The position numbers and the translations under genes are program-made. DNA of 64,000 nucleotides from Bacillota bacterium (GTDB lineage Bacteria > Bacillota > Clostridia > Lachnospirales > Lachnospiraceae), in assembly GCA_023390555.1 (NCBI GenBank), contig JAEWCQ010000016.1, positions 1 through 64,000 of the forward strand, read 5' to 3'. The notes under the pieces were generated by a model. It searched no databases, had not been told where the DNA came from, and worked only from the letters and a program-made list of their open reading frames with translations. The number at the start of each line of letters is the position of its first letter. The first letter of the stretch is position 1. This document shows, in pieces, positions 24,881 through 34,703 of this stretch.

Positions 24881-25687
24881 ATGAGAAAGATGAAACAGTT
24901 TCTGATACATGCTTTTCTGATGGTATCTTCTCTCATCTGCTTATTTCCATTTTACTGGATGGTAGTAGGAGCGACAAACCAGTCGAAGGACATTACAAAA
25001 GGAAAACTTGTCTTTGGTACAGAGTTTTTGAACAATTTCCATGCAGTACAGGCAAATGCAGATATTTTCAAATCTATATTAAATACCGTCGTCATTACCG
25101 GTGTCCAGGTTCCGCTTGTATTACTGGTATGCTCTATGGCGGGCTATGGTTTTGAAAAATATCAGAGTAAGGCGAGGAACCGGTTATTCAGCATGTTCCT
25201 GCTGACCATGATGATTCCGTTTGCGGCAATTATGATCCCGCTGTTTAATTTTGTCTTTGACATGGGATTGATTGACACGAAATTGAGTGTTGTGATTGCG
25301 GCTCTTTCCAATACCTTTTTGATCTTCTTCTTTCGGCAGAGTTTCAAGGCACTTCCAAATGAGATCATTGAAGCGGCAAGAATCGATGGAGCCAGCGAAA
25401 TCGGCATTTTCTTCCGTATTGCAATACCGCCGATGAAATCGACGTTTGCAGCAGGGTTTATTTACGCATTTATGAAAGAATGGAACAATTATCTCTGGCC
25501 GCTGCTCACGTTACAGTCGCCGGAAAACAAGACACTGACCCTGTTTCTTTCATCGTTGTCCTCCGCGTATTACGTGGATTACGGACAGATTCTGGTTTCA
25601 GTTGTCGTTGCGACGCTGCCGACCATTGTGATCTTTATGACAATGCAGAAACATTTCGTTGCCGGTATTTTAGGTGCAAGCAAATAG
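24881..25687 (+). CDS. Sugar ABC transporter permease, MalG type
   Basis: 268 aa from ATG 24881, one base after the previous stop, with GGAGGA ahead of it. The open frame upstream overlaps the partner permease and is not used. Six membrane segments and EAARIDGASEIGIFFRIAIPP (EAA loop) identify it. It pairs with the MalF-type protein. Confidence 0.92.
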   Translation: MRKMKQFLIHAFLMVSSLICLFPFYWMVVGATNQSKDITKGKLVFGTEFLNNFHAVQANADIFKSILNTVVITGVQVPLVLLVCSMAGYGFEKYQSKARNRLFSMFLLTMMIPFAAIMIPLFNFVFDMGLIDTKLSVVIAALSNTFLIFFFRQSFKALPNEIIEAARIDGASEIGIFFRIAIPPMKSTFAAGFIYAFMKEWNNYLWPLLTLQSPENKTLTLFLSSLSSAYYVDYGQILVSVVVATLPTIVIFMTMQKHFVAGILGASK

Positions 25688-25702
25688 AAAGGATCAGCCA
25701 AA

Positions 25703-28069
25703 ATGAGTACATCATATACAATTGAAACACATGGAGTGAAGCCTGCGATTTATCCCTGCCCGATTCCCTATAAAGGGACAGACGGCGAGGGAAACCTGAT
25801 TGATTTTAATAACTATTATATGGAATATAACGGAGAACCCTATTATGCCATTTCCGGAGAAATGCATTTTTCCAGAATTGAAGAGCGTTTTTGGGAAGAT
25901 GAAATCATAAAAATGAAAATGGCCGGTATTACGATGATTTCCACGTACCTGTTCTGGATTCATCACGAAGAAGAGAAGGGCGTCTTTGACTGGAGCGGCA
26001 ATAAAAATATACGAAAATTTACACAGTTGTGTAAAAAACACAACATATTCCTGATCTTAAGAATCGGCCCTTTTTCGCACGGAGAATGCAGAAACGGGGG
26101 ATTTCCCGATTGGATGTTTGGAGCCCCTTATGATGTCCGAAGCAACGATGAAGAATATTTATTCTATGTGAAACGGTATTTGCAGGAGATCGGACAGCAG
26201 GTAAAAGGATTGATGTTTCAGGATTCCGGCCCCGTTGTCAGCATTCAGATTGAAAACGAATATGAACATGCATCCTCTCCCTGGGAACCTACCACAGAAA
26301 ACAGCGGAGAATGGACCCCAAGCGGCAATGAAGGCCCGTCTCATTTAAGCATTCTTAAGAAAATGGCAATCGAAGAGGGGATGATCACACCTCTTTACAG
26401 CACAACCGCGTGGGGAGGTGCCTGTGCGCCTGTCGAAGAAGTCCTGCCGCTCTGGGGCGGATATGCCTACTGGCCATGGATCTTCTACGGAGATGATATC
26501 AAAGAGCATCCGCCGACAACCGAATACATTTACAAGGATTTCCATAATAACGATGCACCGAAATATTATAATTTTGACCCGGAGTATCCGCCGGAAGACT
26601 TCCCGTTTGTATGCTGTGAGATGGGTGGCGGTATGGCGAATTATTACAGATACCGGTTTCAGCTTCCGTTTGAAAGTGTAGAGGCATCAGCAAATGTCAA
26701 AACTGCCAGCGGATGTAATTTCCTCGGTTACTATATGTTTCACGGAGGGACAAATCCAAAGGGAAAGCGCGTACCGTATCTGAATGAATGCGCCCTCCCG
26801 AAAATATCCTACGATTATCAGGGGGCCATCGGTGAGTATGGACAGATCCGGGATTCTTACCGGCGTGTCAAACTATTGCATTACTTTTATAAAAGCTTCG
26901 AGAAGCAGCTTTGCAATACGAAAACAGTTCTTCCAAAAGAAGCAGCGGATATGGATCAAAGGGACAGGGATACGTTACGGTACTGCGTGCGTGTCAATGG
27001 AGATTCCGGCTTTGTATTTCTGAATAATTTCCAGGATCATGTTGAGATGAAAGATCAGAAAGACTTTTCTGTTACAGTCAAGACAGACACGGACGGTATC
27101 CGTATTCCGGCAGAAGGCGGAATGTCACTGAGCAGAGAGGCAAGCTGTATCTTACCGTTCAATCTGGATATGGATGGGATTCTGCTTCGTTATGCAACCG
27201 CACAGCCGATTCTTCGGACGAGTGTGGACGGAGTCCCGCACTATTTCTTTTTCATACCGGAAGGAATGGAACCGGAATTTCAGTTTGAAGGAATGGAACC
27301 GATCTATGTACCAAAAGACCGCACCAGCCGGACTGTCATAAAAGGAAAAGATGGAAAAGAACTGGTTTTGTGTGTGCTGAGCAGAGAAGACAGCAAAAAA
27401 CTGTGGATCGTAAAGCGGGATGGTTCCGATCTCATAATTCTTTCCGAGGAGACCGTTTTGGATGATAACGGAACGATCCGGGTGGAGAGCATTGGAAAAG
27501 AATCCGGAACGATCGCAGTATTTCCGCCGCGGGAGAAGCCTCTGACAGCCGGATCGAAAAGCAATGCACCGGAATTTCAGGGAGAAGTATTCACGTATTA
27601 CAATATCTGCTATGGAAAAAGCCATATTCAGATGGAATGGGAAGATGTGAGTTCCAGGGAAAAGGAGAGCAGCGGAACGTTGAAGCGTCCGGTGATCGGC
27701 AGTCCGATTACCTCCGGAAAAATCGTAAATGCCAGAGCAAAGATAAAAATCACACCGGAGTCCTTTGAACAGTGTAAGCAGATTCTGATGAAAGTAGATT
27801 ATATGGGTGACATTGGATATGCATTTACAGACAGTGACCTGATCAATGATAATTTCTGTAACGGAGCGACCTGGGAATTTGGTATCAAGGCATATGAGAA
27901 AGAGATCTTGGAAAAAGGACTGTATCTCTATGTGTCTCCGCAGCGAAAAGGGGGCCGGATTAACAGTGATTCTGAAATGGCTGCACGTTTTGAGGTATTC
28001 GATGAAGCATTTGCAGAGATATCACGCATTGAAGCAGTTCCCGTTTTTGACTGTCTCACGGATTTATAG
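25703..28069 (+). CDS. Beta-galactosidase, GH35
   Basis: 788 aa, no signal peptide. GH35 signatures are SGEMHFSRI, LILRIGPFSHGECRNGGFPDW and SIQIENEYEH. The acid/base Glu is about residue 186 (ENEY) and the nucleophile about 306 (CCEMGGG). A (beta/alpha)8 barrel fills the first half and beta-sandwich domains the rest. It hydrolyses terminal beta-galactosides taken up by the importer. In one operon with the galactonate genes. Confidence 0.9.
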   Translation: MSTSYTIETHGVKPAIYPCPIPYKGTDGEGNLIDFNNYYMEYNGEPYYAISGEMHFSRIEERFWEDEIIKMKMAGITMISTYLFWIHHEEEKGVFDWSGNKNIRKFTQLCKKHNIFLILRIGPFSHGECRNGGFPDWMFGAPYDVRSNDEEYLFYVKRYLQEIGQQVKGLMFQDSGPVVSIQIENEYEHASSPWEPTTENSGEWTPSGNEGPSHLSILKKMAIEEGMITPLYSTTAWGGACAPVEEVLPLWGGYAYWPWIFYGDDIKEHPPTTEYIYKDFHNNDAPKYYNFDPEYPPEDFPFVCCEMGGGMANYYRYRFQLPFESVEASANVKTASGCNFLGYYMFHGGTNPKGKRVPYLNECALPKISYDYQGAIGEYGQIRDSYRRVKLLHYFYKSFEKQLCNTKTVLPKEAADMDQRDRDTLRYCVRVNGDSGFVFLNNFQDHVEMKDQKDFSVTVKTDTDGIRIPAEGGMSLSREASCILPFNLDMDGILLRYATAQPILRTSVDGVPHYFFFIPEGMEPEFQFEGMEPIYVPKDRTSRTVIKGKDGKELVLCVLSREDSKKLWIVKRDGSDLIILSEETVLDDNGTIRVESIGKESGTIAVFPPREKPLTAGSKSNAPEFQGEVFTYYNICYGKSHIQMEWEDVSSREKESSGTLKRPVIGSPITSGKIVNARAKIKITPESFEQCKQILMKVDYMGDIGYAFTDSDLINDNFCNGATWEFGIKAYEKEILEKGLYLYVSPQRKGGRINSDSEMAARFEVFDEAFAEISRIEAVPVFDCLTDL

Positions 28070-28084
28070 AAAGAAGGTATCAAT

Positions 28085-29233
28085 ATGAAAATAACAAAAC
28101 TGGAATTATTTAAAGTACGGCCCAGATGGCTGTTCTTAAAAATTTCCACAGATGAAGGATATACAGGCTGGGGAGAACCGGTTGTGGAAGGAAGGGCCGA
28201 TACGGTAAAAGCAGCGGTCGAAGAACTGAGCACCTATTTAATTGGTGCAGATCCGATGCGGATTGAGGATCTGTGGCAGACGCTATACCGTGGCGGTTTT
28301 TACCGCGGCGGCCCGATTCTCACATCGGCAATCTCCGGAATAGAACAGGCGCTTTGGGACATCAAAGGAAAATATTACAATGCACCCATATATGAATTAT
28401 TAGGCGGTGCCTGCCGGGACAGGATCAAAGTATACTCCTGGATCGGAGGAGAAAGACCGGATGAAGTTGCGAAGCTGGCGTTAGAGAAAAAGGAACAGGG
28501 ATTTAGCGCTATCAAAATGAATGCAACCGGTGAATTGAACTATATCGATGACTTCAGTAAGGTGATGGGTGTGGTAGAGCGTGTTGCCACGATCCGGGAG
28601 ACCTGCGGGGAAGATTTCGGAATTGCCGTGGATTTCCATGGACGCGTGCACAAGCCTATGGCAAAAGTCATGGTGAAAGAGTTGGAAAAATATCATCTGA
28701 TGTTCATCGAAGAACCGGTACTTTGCGAAAATTATGAAGCGTTCCGGGAAATCGCATCCTATACGGCAACGCCGATTGCAACGGGAGAGCGCTTATATAC
28801 GAGATGGGATTTTAAAAAGATTTTTGAGCAGGGAGTTGTAAATATCATACAACCGGATCTGTCGCATGCCGGAGGAATACTGGAATGCAAAAAGATTGCG
28901 GCAATGGCAGAGGCGTATGATATGGCGGTTGCACCGCATTGTCCGCTGGGGCCGATTGCACTCGCTTCCTGCATACAGTTAGATGCATGTACACCAAATG
29001 CGATTATCCAGGAGCAAAGCATAGGAATCCATTATAACAAAGGGAATGACGTCCTGGACTTCCTGAAAGACAAAACCGTATTTCAGTATGAACAGGGATA
29101 TGTCTCGCTGCCTTCCAATCCGGGCCTTGGGATTGAAATTGATGAAGATATCGTACGCAAGTTGGATGAGGCAGGCCATAACTGGAAAAATCTCGTTTGG
29201 AGGAATCCGGACGGAACAATTGCAGAGTGGTAA
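28085..29233 (+). CDS. dgoD: D-galactonate dehydratase
   Basis: 382 aa, exactly the usual length. Enolase superfamily, DgoD type: PRWLFLKISTDEGYTGWGEP, FYRGGPILTSAISGIEQALWDIKGK, VDFHGRVHKPMAK, EEPV, APHCPLGPIALA and SIGIHYNKG. Mg2+ ligands are the acidic residues following the barrel strands (Asp of VDFHGR, Glu of IEEPV, and the TGER Glu). It makes 2-dehydro-3-deoxy-D-galactonate. Followed 22 bp later by the kinase. Confidence 0.93.
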   Translation: MKITKLELFKVRPRWLFLKISTDEGYTGWGEPVVEGRADTVKAAVEELSTYLIGADPMRIEDLWQTLYRGGFYRGGPILTSAISGIEQALWDIKGKYYNAPIYELLGGACRDRIKVYSWIGGERPDEVAKLALEKKEQGFSAIKMNATGELNYIDDFSKVMGVVERVATIRETCGEDFGIAVDFHGRVHKPMAKVMVKELEKYHLMFIEEPVLCENYEAFREIASYTATPIATGERLYTRWDFKKIFEQGVVNIIQPDLSHAGGILECKKIAAMAEAYDMAVAPHCPLGPIALASCIQLDACTPNAIIQEQSIGIHYNKGNDVLDFLKDKTVFQYEQGYVSLPSNPGLGIEIDEDIVRKLDEAGHNWKNLVWRNPDGTIAEW

Positions 29234-29255
29234 AAAAAAGTAAAGGGTGAACAGA

Positions 29256-30236
29256 GTGAAAAAATGCAATTTATTTATTGACGGCGGTACAACCAACACA
29301 AGATTTGTATTGCTGGATGGAAAAAATGAAAAAGTCATAGCGCGCATGGAACGGAAAGTAGGAGCTTCCAGTACGGAATCATCGGATGCCAATGAAAAAC
29401 TCAAGCTTTCGGTGAAGGACGCGATCTACAGGCTGGAAACGGAAAACGGATGCAGAATCGAAAATATTTATGCCTCCGGTATGATTACCTCGAATGCGGG
29501 ATTGTATGAGCTGCCGCATATCGATGCTCCGGCAGCGGTTGAAAATTTAAAAAACGGGATAGAAAAAGTATATCTGCCGGAAATCAGCAGAGATGTCCCA
29601 TTTCAATTTTTCCCGGGTATCAAGTTTCAAAACCAGCCGGAGATCGGGTTTGACATGATGCGTGGCGAAGAAGTGGAAATCTATGGAGCATTAGAACCGG
29701 AAGACTATCAGAAATCCATTTTGTTTATACACTTTGGTTCCCATAATAAATTAATTTTTGTGGAAGACGGAATCATCCGGAATGCGATTACGACAATCAG
29801 CGGAGAACTCCTTTGGGCAATTGTAACAGAGACCATATTAAAAAGTTCCATTGGCAATTTTGAAGAACCGTTCACAATGGACCCTTCGTACATTGAAATG
29901 GGATACCGTGAGACAAAAGAGAGCAGTATATCGAGATCACTGTTTGTAGCCAGAATCCATCAGGTGATCAATGAGGCCACGCATGAGCAGGTGAAATCTT
30001 ATCTGTATGGCGCAATTACATTCCTCGATCTGCAGGTATTTTCGAAATTAATGACAAAAGAAACGGATAAGATGATCCTCTATGGAAGAGAAAACTTTAT
30101 AAAAGCATTTCGCCATTGTATGAGATTCGTGGAAGAAGGGCAGTTGGAAAAGATACCTATAGAGGAAATCAGTTTTGAAGAAAGTGAGAAACTCAGTGTT
30201 CAGGGAATACAGGCTATCTTATCAGATTGTTTGTAA
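29256..30236 (+). CDS. dgoK: 2-dehydro-3-deoxygalactonokinase
   Basis: 326 aa from GTG 29256, preferred over GTG 29247 because AAAGGGTG sits at proper distance. NLFIDGGTTNTRFVLLDG is the phosphate-binding start of the DgoK family, with YASGMITSNAGLYELPHIDAPA further on. It phosphorylates KDGal at C6 before aldol cleavage. In the operon between dehydratase and aldolase. Confidence 0.9.
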   Translation: MKKCNLFIDGGTTNTRFVLLDGKNEKVIARMERKVGASSTESSDANEKLKLSVKDAIYRLETENGCRIENIYASGMITSNAGLYELPHIDAPAAVENLKNGIEKVYLPEISRDVPFQFFPGIKFQNQPEIGFDMMRGEEVEIYGALEPEDYQKSILFIHFGSHNKLIFVEDGIIRNAITTISGELLWAIVTETILKSSIGNFEEPFTMDPSYIEMGYRETKESSISRSLFVARIHQVINEATHEQVKSYLYGAITFLDLQVFSKLMTKETDKMILYGRENFIKAFRHCMRFVEEGQLEKIPIEEISFEESEKLSVQGIQAILSDCL

Positions 30237-30259
30237 AAGGAAAGAAGGATTGAAATCAC

Positions 30260-30877
30260 ATGTTAAAAGAAGACTTTATAGATACAAGGATTATTGCAAT
30301 CATAAGGGGAATTTCGGGCAGCGGGCTTGATAAACTTGCAAATGCACTATATAATGGTGGAATAAAAATGGCAGAGATAACGCTGAACTCTCCGGAAGCA
30401 TTGACTTCCATTGCAGAATTAAAAGAGTCCTTTCAGGGGAAAATGCATATTGGGGCCGGGACAGTGACGAATCTGAACCATGCAAAAGAAGCAGTTCGTG
30501 CAGGCGCGGAATTTATTGTAACTCCGAATATCGATGAGGATGTGATTCGATACTGTGTTTCCCAGGATATCCTGATTACACCGGGAGCTCTTACCCCAAC
30601 GGAAGTACAGGAAGCGCTGAGTTACGGAAGTGAGTTTGTAAAAATATTTCCAATTGGAAGTATGGGAGCAAAATACATTAAGGATATGCTGGCACCGTTT
30701 GATCGTGCAAAATTCGTTGCTGTTGGAGGAGTTAATACCGAAAACTGCAGGGAATACATAGAAAACGGGGCCTATGGAGTCGGCGTGGGCGGTAATCTTT
30801 GCAGGATACCGGAAGATGGAGATTTTGCAAAGGTCACTGACTATGCGAGAGCATTAATCGCTGCCTGCAACAGATAG
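30260..30877 (+). CDS. dgoA: 2-dehydro-3-deoxy-6-phosphogalactonate aldolase (KDPG/KDPGal family)
   Basis: 205 aa class I aldolase. IAIIRGI (start), MAEITLNSPEAL (catalytic Glu), IGAGTVTN, ITPGALTPTEV and EFVKIFPIGSMG (Schiff-base Lys) are the family markers. It splits KDPGal into pyruvate and glyceraldehyde-3-phosphate. The galactonate context supports DgoA over Eda. Confidence 0.88.
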   Translation: MLKEDFIDTRIIAIIRGISGSGLDKLANALYNGGIKMAEITLNSPEALTSIAELKESFQGKMHIGAGTVTNLNHAKEAVRAGAEFIVTPNIDEDVIRYCVSQDILITPGALTPTEVQEALSYGSEFVKIFPIGSMGAKYIKDMLAPFDRAKFVAVGGVNTENCREYIENGAYGVGVGGNLCRIPEDGDFAKVTDYARALIAACNR

Positions 30878-30894
30878 AAGGGAAGAGACAATAT

Positions 30895-31863
30895 ATGAGA
30901 ATCGGAATGATTGGTACAGGATCTATGGCAAGGAAAATGACAGAAACAATTTTGGCAATGACGGAAGTCGAATGTTATGCGGTTGCTTCGAGGGACTATC
31001 AGAGGGCAGAACAGTTTCGGAAGGAATTCGGATTGGAAAAGGCCTACGGTTCCTATGAAGAAATGGCAATGGATCCGGAAGTGGATCTGATCTATATTGC
31101 CTCTCCTCATTCTCATCATTATGAACATGCAAAGCTGTGTCTTTCGCATAAAAAACCGCTTCTGATTGAAAAGGCATTTACTGTAAATGCGGCGCAGGCC
31201 AGAGAACTGTTTTCCATTGCCGAAAAGACGGGAACCTTCTTTACGGAAGCAGTATGGGTGCGGTATATGCCAATGAGAAAAAAGATGGATGAGATTCTGC
31301 AAAGTGGTGTGCTTGGAGAAATTTCATCGCTGACTGCGAATTTCGGGCATCCGTTGCAATCGATTCAAAGGCTTTGCGACCCTGCGCTTGCAGGCGGTGC
31401 ACTTTTGGATCTCGGAGTCTATCCGATCAACTTTGCTTTTATGGTATTTGGAAATCAGGTGACCTCCGTATCTTCTTCCGTTGTCATGTCAGAGACAGGA
31501 GTAGACGCCAGAAACAGTATCACACTTTTGTTTGAGAATGGAAAAATGGCGGTATTACACAGTAATATGACTGCAAAAACCGATCAGACCGGGGTCGTTT
31601 TCGGAAGCAAGGGATATATGGTTGTAGAAAATATCAACAACATATCCGGTATCAGAGTCTTCGATCAAAATGGATGTGAAACGGCTTATTATGAGCGTCC
31701 GGAGCAGATCTCAGGCTATGAATATGAGGTGGAGGCATCAGTCCGTGCAATGAGAGACGGTAAAACGGAATGCCAGGAGATGCCGCATGAAGACACATTG
31801 CGTATCATGGAACTGATGGATCAGCTCCGCTCCGATTGGAATCTGGTATTTCCCTGCGAGTAA
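30895..31863 (+). CDS. Gfo/Idh/MocA family oxidoreductase, candidate galactose dehydrogenase
   Basis: 322 aa. A Rossmann start (RIGMIGTGSMARKM) and IEKAFTVN, the EK(P)-type catalytic motif, followed by an alpha/beta domain with GGALLDLGVYPINF. Resembles dihydrodiol dehydrogenase-like members. In an operon with dgoDKA but no galactonolactone step it is the only candidate for oxidising galactose to galactonolactone; that is inference. Lies 17 bp after dgoA. Confidence 0.78.
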   Translation: MRIGMIGTGSMARKMTETILAMTEVECYAVASRDYQRAEQFRKEFGLEKAYGSYEEMAMDPEVDLIYIASPHSHHYEHAKLCLSHKKPLLIEKAFTVNAAQARELFSIAEKTGTFFTEAVWVRYMPMRKKMDEILQSGVLGEISSLTANFGHPLQSIQRLCDPALAGGALLDLGVYPINFAFMVFGNQVTSVSSSVVMSETGVDARNSITLLFENGKMAVLHSNMTAKTDQTGVVFGSKGYMVVENINNISGIRVFDQNGCETAYYERPEQISGYEYEVEASVRAMRDGKTECQEMPHEDTLRIMELMDQLRSDWNLVFPCE

Positions 31864-31981
31864 CTGTTCGTTGCAAAATCAATTGGATATGATATAATAT
31901 AGAACATAAAATAATGATGTTGATTCCGGATAAAATGTTGCGTGCAGATGGAACGAAGCATCAGAATCATGAGAGTAGAAT

Positions 31982-32755
31982 ATGGCATATACAGAACACA
32001 GGTCAACTGGAAGGGTATTGCGGATTTTAGAGCTGGTAGCACGAAGCGAAAACGGATATACGCTTTCGAAATTAGCAGAGTTGTTGGATGCGCCGAAAGG
32101 AAGTATTTCTCCAATGATACAGACGTTGAAGGAATTTCATTTCCTGAAACAGGACGGGCAAACCGGGAGTTATACCATAGGTCCGGCTGCTTTTCAGGTA
32201 GGGATGTCCTTTATCAACTCGGGAGAAAGCTTGAAATATGTTGAAAAGGTTATGGAAGATGTGGTCGGACAATGTCTGGAAACGACTCATTTTGCAGTTC
32301 TGGATAAGGGAAATGTAGTATATCTGATTAAAAAAGATTCGCCGCAGGCAATCCGCATGATTTCAAGTGTCGGAAAGACACTTCCGGCTTATTCTACCGG
32401 AATCGGGAAAGCACTCCTGATGGATTGTTCTTTGGAGGAACTGCATCAGATTTATCCAAACGGTCTGACGGCGCTGACAGACAATACGGTTACCGATTTT
32501 GAGACCTTATATCAGCAGCTTAGCAGCTTTCAGGCAGATGATGTCTGTTATGAATACGAGGAATCCAATAAGGATGTGCAATGTGTGGCCGCTGCTGTAC
32601 GCAAAGACGGAAAGATCATAGGCGGAATCAGTGTGGCAATTCCCATTTTTCGGTGTGATGATGATAAAATAAAAGAAATACGGAGCATTTTGCTGGATGC
32701 CAAAAGGGATCTGGAATCCTATTTTCTAAGTGCGGCAGTCAATTTCAGTTCCTGA
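31982..32755 (+). CDS. IclR family regulator
   Basis: 257 aa. Residues 5-70 are the winged helix (GRVLRILELVARSENGYTLSKLAELLDAPKGSISPMIQTL). The rest is the effector-binding domain (YSTGIGKALLMD, EYEESNKDVQCVAAAVRKDGKIIGGISVA). IclR proteins commonly sense aromatic or sugar acids, so galactonate or KDGal would fit. It is 118 bp after the operon, probably on the same transcript or from its own promoter. Confidence 0.88.
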   Translation: MAYTEHRSTGRVLRILELVARSENGYTLSKLAELLDAPKGSISPMIQTLKEFHFLKQDGQTGSYTIGPAAFQVGMSFINSGESLKYVEKVMEDVVGQCLETTHFAVLDKGNVVYLIKKDSPQAIRMISSVGKTLPAYSTGIGKALLMDCSLEELHQIYPNGLTALTDNTVTDFETLYQQLSSFQADDVCYEYEESNKDVQCVAAAVRKDGKIIGGISVAIPIFRCDDDKIKEIRSILLDAKRDLESYFLSAAVNFSS

Positions 32756-32787
32756 TCGGAAGAGAGTCTTTGGTATGATAGGATTAT

Positions 32788-32810
32788 CCTGTCATAGCAG
32801 GGCTTTTTTT
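32788..32810 (+). terminator. Weak terminator after the galactonate/IclR block
   Basis: CCTG at 32788-32791 pairs with CAGG at 32798-32801 around TCATAG, followed by GC and seven T. The stem is short, so this is a modest call. It is followed directly by the TTCTATAGG motif. Confidence 0.4.
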
Positions 32811-32811
32811 A

Positions 32812-32823
32812 TTCTATAGGAAA
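32812..32823 (+). repeat. Post-terminator motif TTCTATAGGAAA, copy 2
   Basis: Same 12 bases as at 2630-2641, again right after a terminator U-tract, and followed within ten bases by CTTGTTA as in copy 1. Confidence 0.55.
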
Positions 32824-32962
32824 AAACTTGTTATATTAACGTGTAAAAGTTATGATTTTTCACCGGTCCCAATGACAGGTCATTCTTTTACAAAAATGAA
32901 GATATGATACAAGAACATTAGAAAAATGCATGGTATGATAAGTGTCGAAAGGCGGTGCCATC

Positions 32963-33805
32963 ATGAAAAAAGAAGTTCGCACAATCTGTTTTGATCATGA
33001 TCTTGGAATAGAGGCTTATCGGTTAGAAGGTATTGTACAGCCATTTCCAAATCATGCACACGAATACTATGTAATTGGCTATATGTCTGCGGGTGAACGT
33101 TATTTATCCTGTAAGAACAGGGAATATACACTTCGAAAAGAAGATATGGTTTTATTTAATCCGGGGGACAATCACACCTGTGCACAGTCAGGAGTGGAAC
33201 CGCTTCATTATCTGGGAATGAATATTTCAAAGTCTGTGATGCAGGAACTGGTCAACGAAATAAGCAGTATGCAGGAGCTCCCGTATTTTAGCCCCACGGT
33301 TGTGTTTGATAAGGAAGTGTCCTGTTATTTTCAGGCGCTTCATGAATGTATGATGAACGGATCGGGAGAGTTTGAGAGAGAAGAGCTGTTGTTTTTTATG
33401 CTGTCTTTATTATTACAGCGCTATCACAAATCATTTGAGGAACCTGTTGCAGATTGTGCAAAGGAAATCGAGGCGGCCTGTAACTGGATCGAAGCGCGTT
33501 TTTCAGAGGCGATTTCACTGGAGCAGTTGTGTAATTGCTCAGGTTTGTCAAAATCTTCGTTACTTCGTGCTTTTACAAAATCAAAAGGAATGACGCCGTA
33601 TCGCTATTTACAAAGCGTACGTATCGGTACTGCAAAAAAGATGCTTGAGCAGGGAGAGTCTCTGACAGTTACGGCTTTGAAAACCGGGTTTTCAGACCAA
33701 AGTCATTTTTCAAGATTTTTCAGTATGTTTATCGGGCTGGCACCGGGGGCCTATCGCGATATTTTCCTGAAAGGAAATGAGAAAGGAGTTACCGATGAAG
33801 CGTAG
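32963..33805 (+). CDS. AraC family regulator
   Basis: 280 aa from ATG 32963 (AAAGGCGGTG upstream); an upstream GTG would add seven residues. Cupin sensing domain (FPNHAHEYYVIGYMSAGERYLSC...LFNPGDNHTC) and two helix-turn-helix motifs (ISLEQLCNCSGLSKSSLLRAF, LKTGFSDQSHFSRFF). Overlaps the exporter gene by 11 bp, so it probably controls that gene. Confidence 0.87.
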   Translation: MKKEVRTICFDHDLGIEAYRLEGIVQPFPNHAHEYYVIGYMSAGERYLSCKNREYTLRKEDMVLFNPGDNHTCAQSGVEPLHYLGMNISKSVMQELVNEISSMQELPYFSPTVVFDKEVSCYFQALHECMMNGSGEFEREELLFFMLSLLLQRYHKSFEEPVADCAKEIEAACNWIEARFSEAISLEQLCNCSGLSKSSLLRAFTKSKGMTPYRYLQSVRIGTAKKMLEQGESLTVTALKTGFSDQSHFSRFFSMFIGLAPGAYRDIFLKGNEKGVTDEA

Positions 33806-34703
33806 ACATGATCTTGGACATTTCGCAGCATTGGTAACGATACTGATCTGGGCGACAACTTTTGTATCAACAAAAGTTTTATTAGTGGAATTTCAACCGA
33901 TTGCTATACTGTTTTACCGATTTGCCATGGGATTTATCGTGCTTTTGCTTGTGTATCCCAGAAAATTATCGGTGAAGAACAAAAAGCAGGAGCTCTATTT
34001 TGCAGGCGCAGGATTGAGTGGAATCTGCGTGTACTACCTGTTGGAGAATATCGCGCTCACTTACACACAGGCCTCGAATGTCGGAGTCATTATTTCGGTA
34101 GCTCCATTTTTTACAGCGATACTATCCGCTATATTCCTGAAAAAGGAAGAGAAGCTGAAAGTCCGCTTTTTTGCCGGTTTTGCGATGGCTATGCTTGGGA
34201 TTTTATTGATCAGTTTGAAAGGCACAGCGGTACATATGAACCCCATCGGTGATCTTCTGTCCTTACTGGCGGCGCTGGCCTGGGGATGCTATTCGGTGCT
34301 GACAAAGAAAATCAGCGAATTCGGTTATCATTCCATTCAAACAACAAGAAGGGTGTTCGCATATGGGCTGCTCTTTATGACTCCGGCGCTGATCGGCTGT
34401 AATTTCAAATTTGAGATTGCAAAATTTTCAGATAAGGTTTATCTGTTTAATATCCTGTTTCTTGGAGTCGGGGCATCTGCACTTTGTTTTGTAACATGGA
34501 ACTATGCGGTTAAAGTTCTTGGAGCAGTAAAGACCAGCGTTTACATCTATCTTGTCCCGGTGATTACTGTACTGGCATCCGCTTTGATCCTGAACGAGCA
34601 GATAACATACCGGACACTGCTTGGGATTGTATTGACCGTGGCAGGATTATTTGTATCGGAGGAAAGACAAAAAAGAAAAAGGGAAGAGGGTGTCTTACTG
34701 TGA
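33795..34703 (+). CDS. EamA/DMT family transporter
   Basis: 302 aa from ATG 33795 (AAAGGAG upstream). Ten hydrophobic helices in two EamA repeats (ILIWATTFVSTKVLL; LLSLLAALAWGCYSVLTKK). DMT proteins export metabolites or drugs; substrate unknown. Preceded by an AraC regulator and overlapping the kinase-like gene (GTGA). Confidence 0.87.
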   Translation: MKRRHDLGHFAALVTILIWATTFVSTKVLLVEFQPIAILFYRFAMGFIVLLLVYPRKLSVKNKKQELYFAGAGLSGICVYYLLENIALTYTQASNVGVIISVAPFFTAILSAIFLKKEEKLKVRFFAGFAMAMLGILLISLKGTAVHMNPIGDLLSLLAALAWGCYSVLTKKISEFGYHSIQTTRRVFAYGLLFMTPALIGCNFKFEIAKFSDKVYLFNILFLGVGASALCFVTWNYAVKVLGAVKTSVYIYLVPVITVLASALILNEQITYRTLLGIVLTVAGLFVSEERQKRKREEGVLL

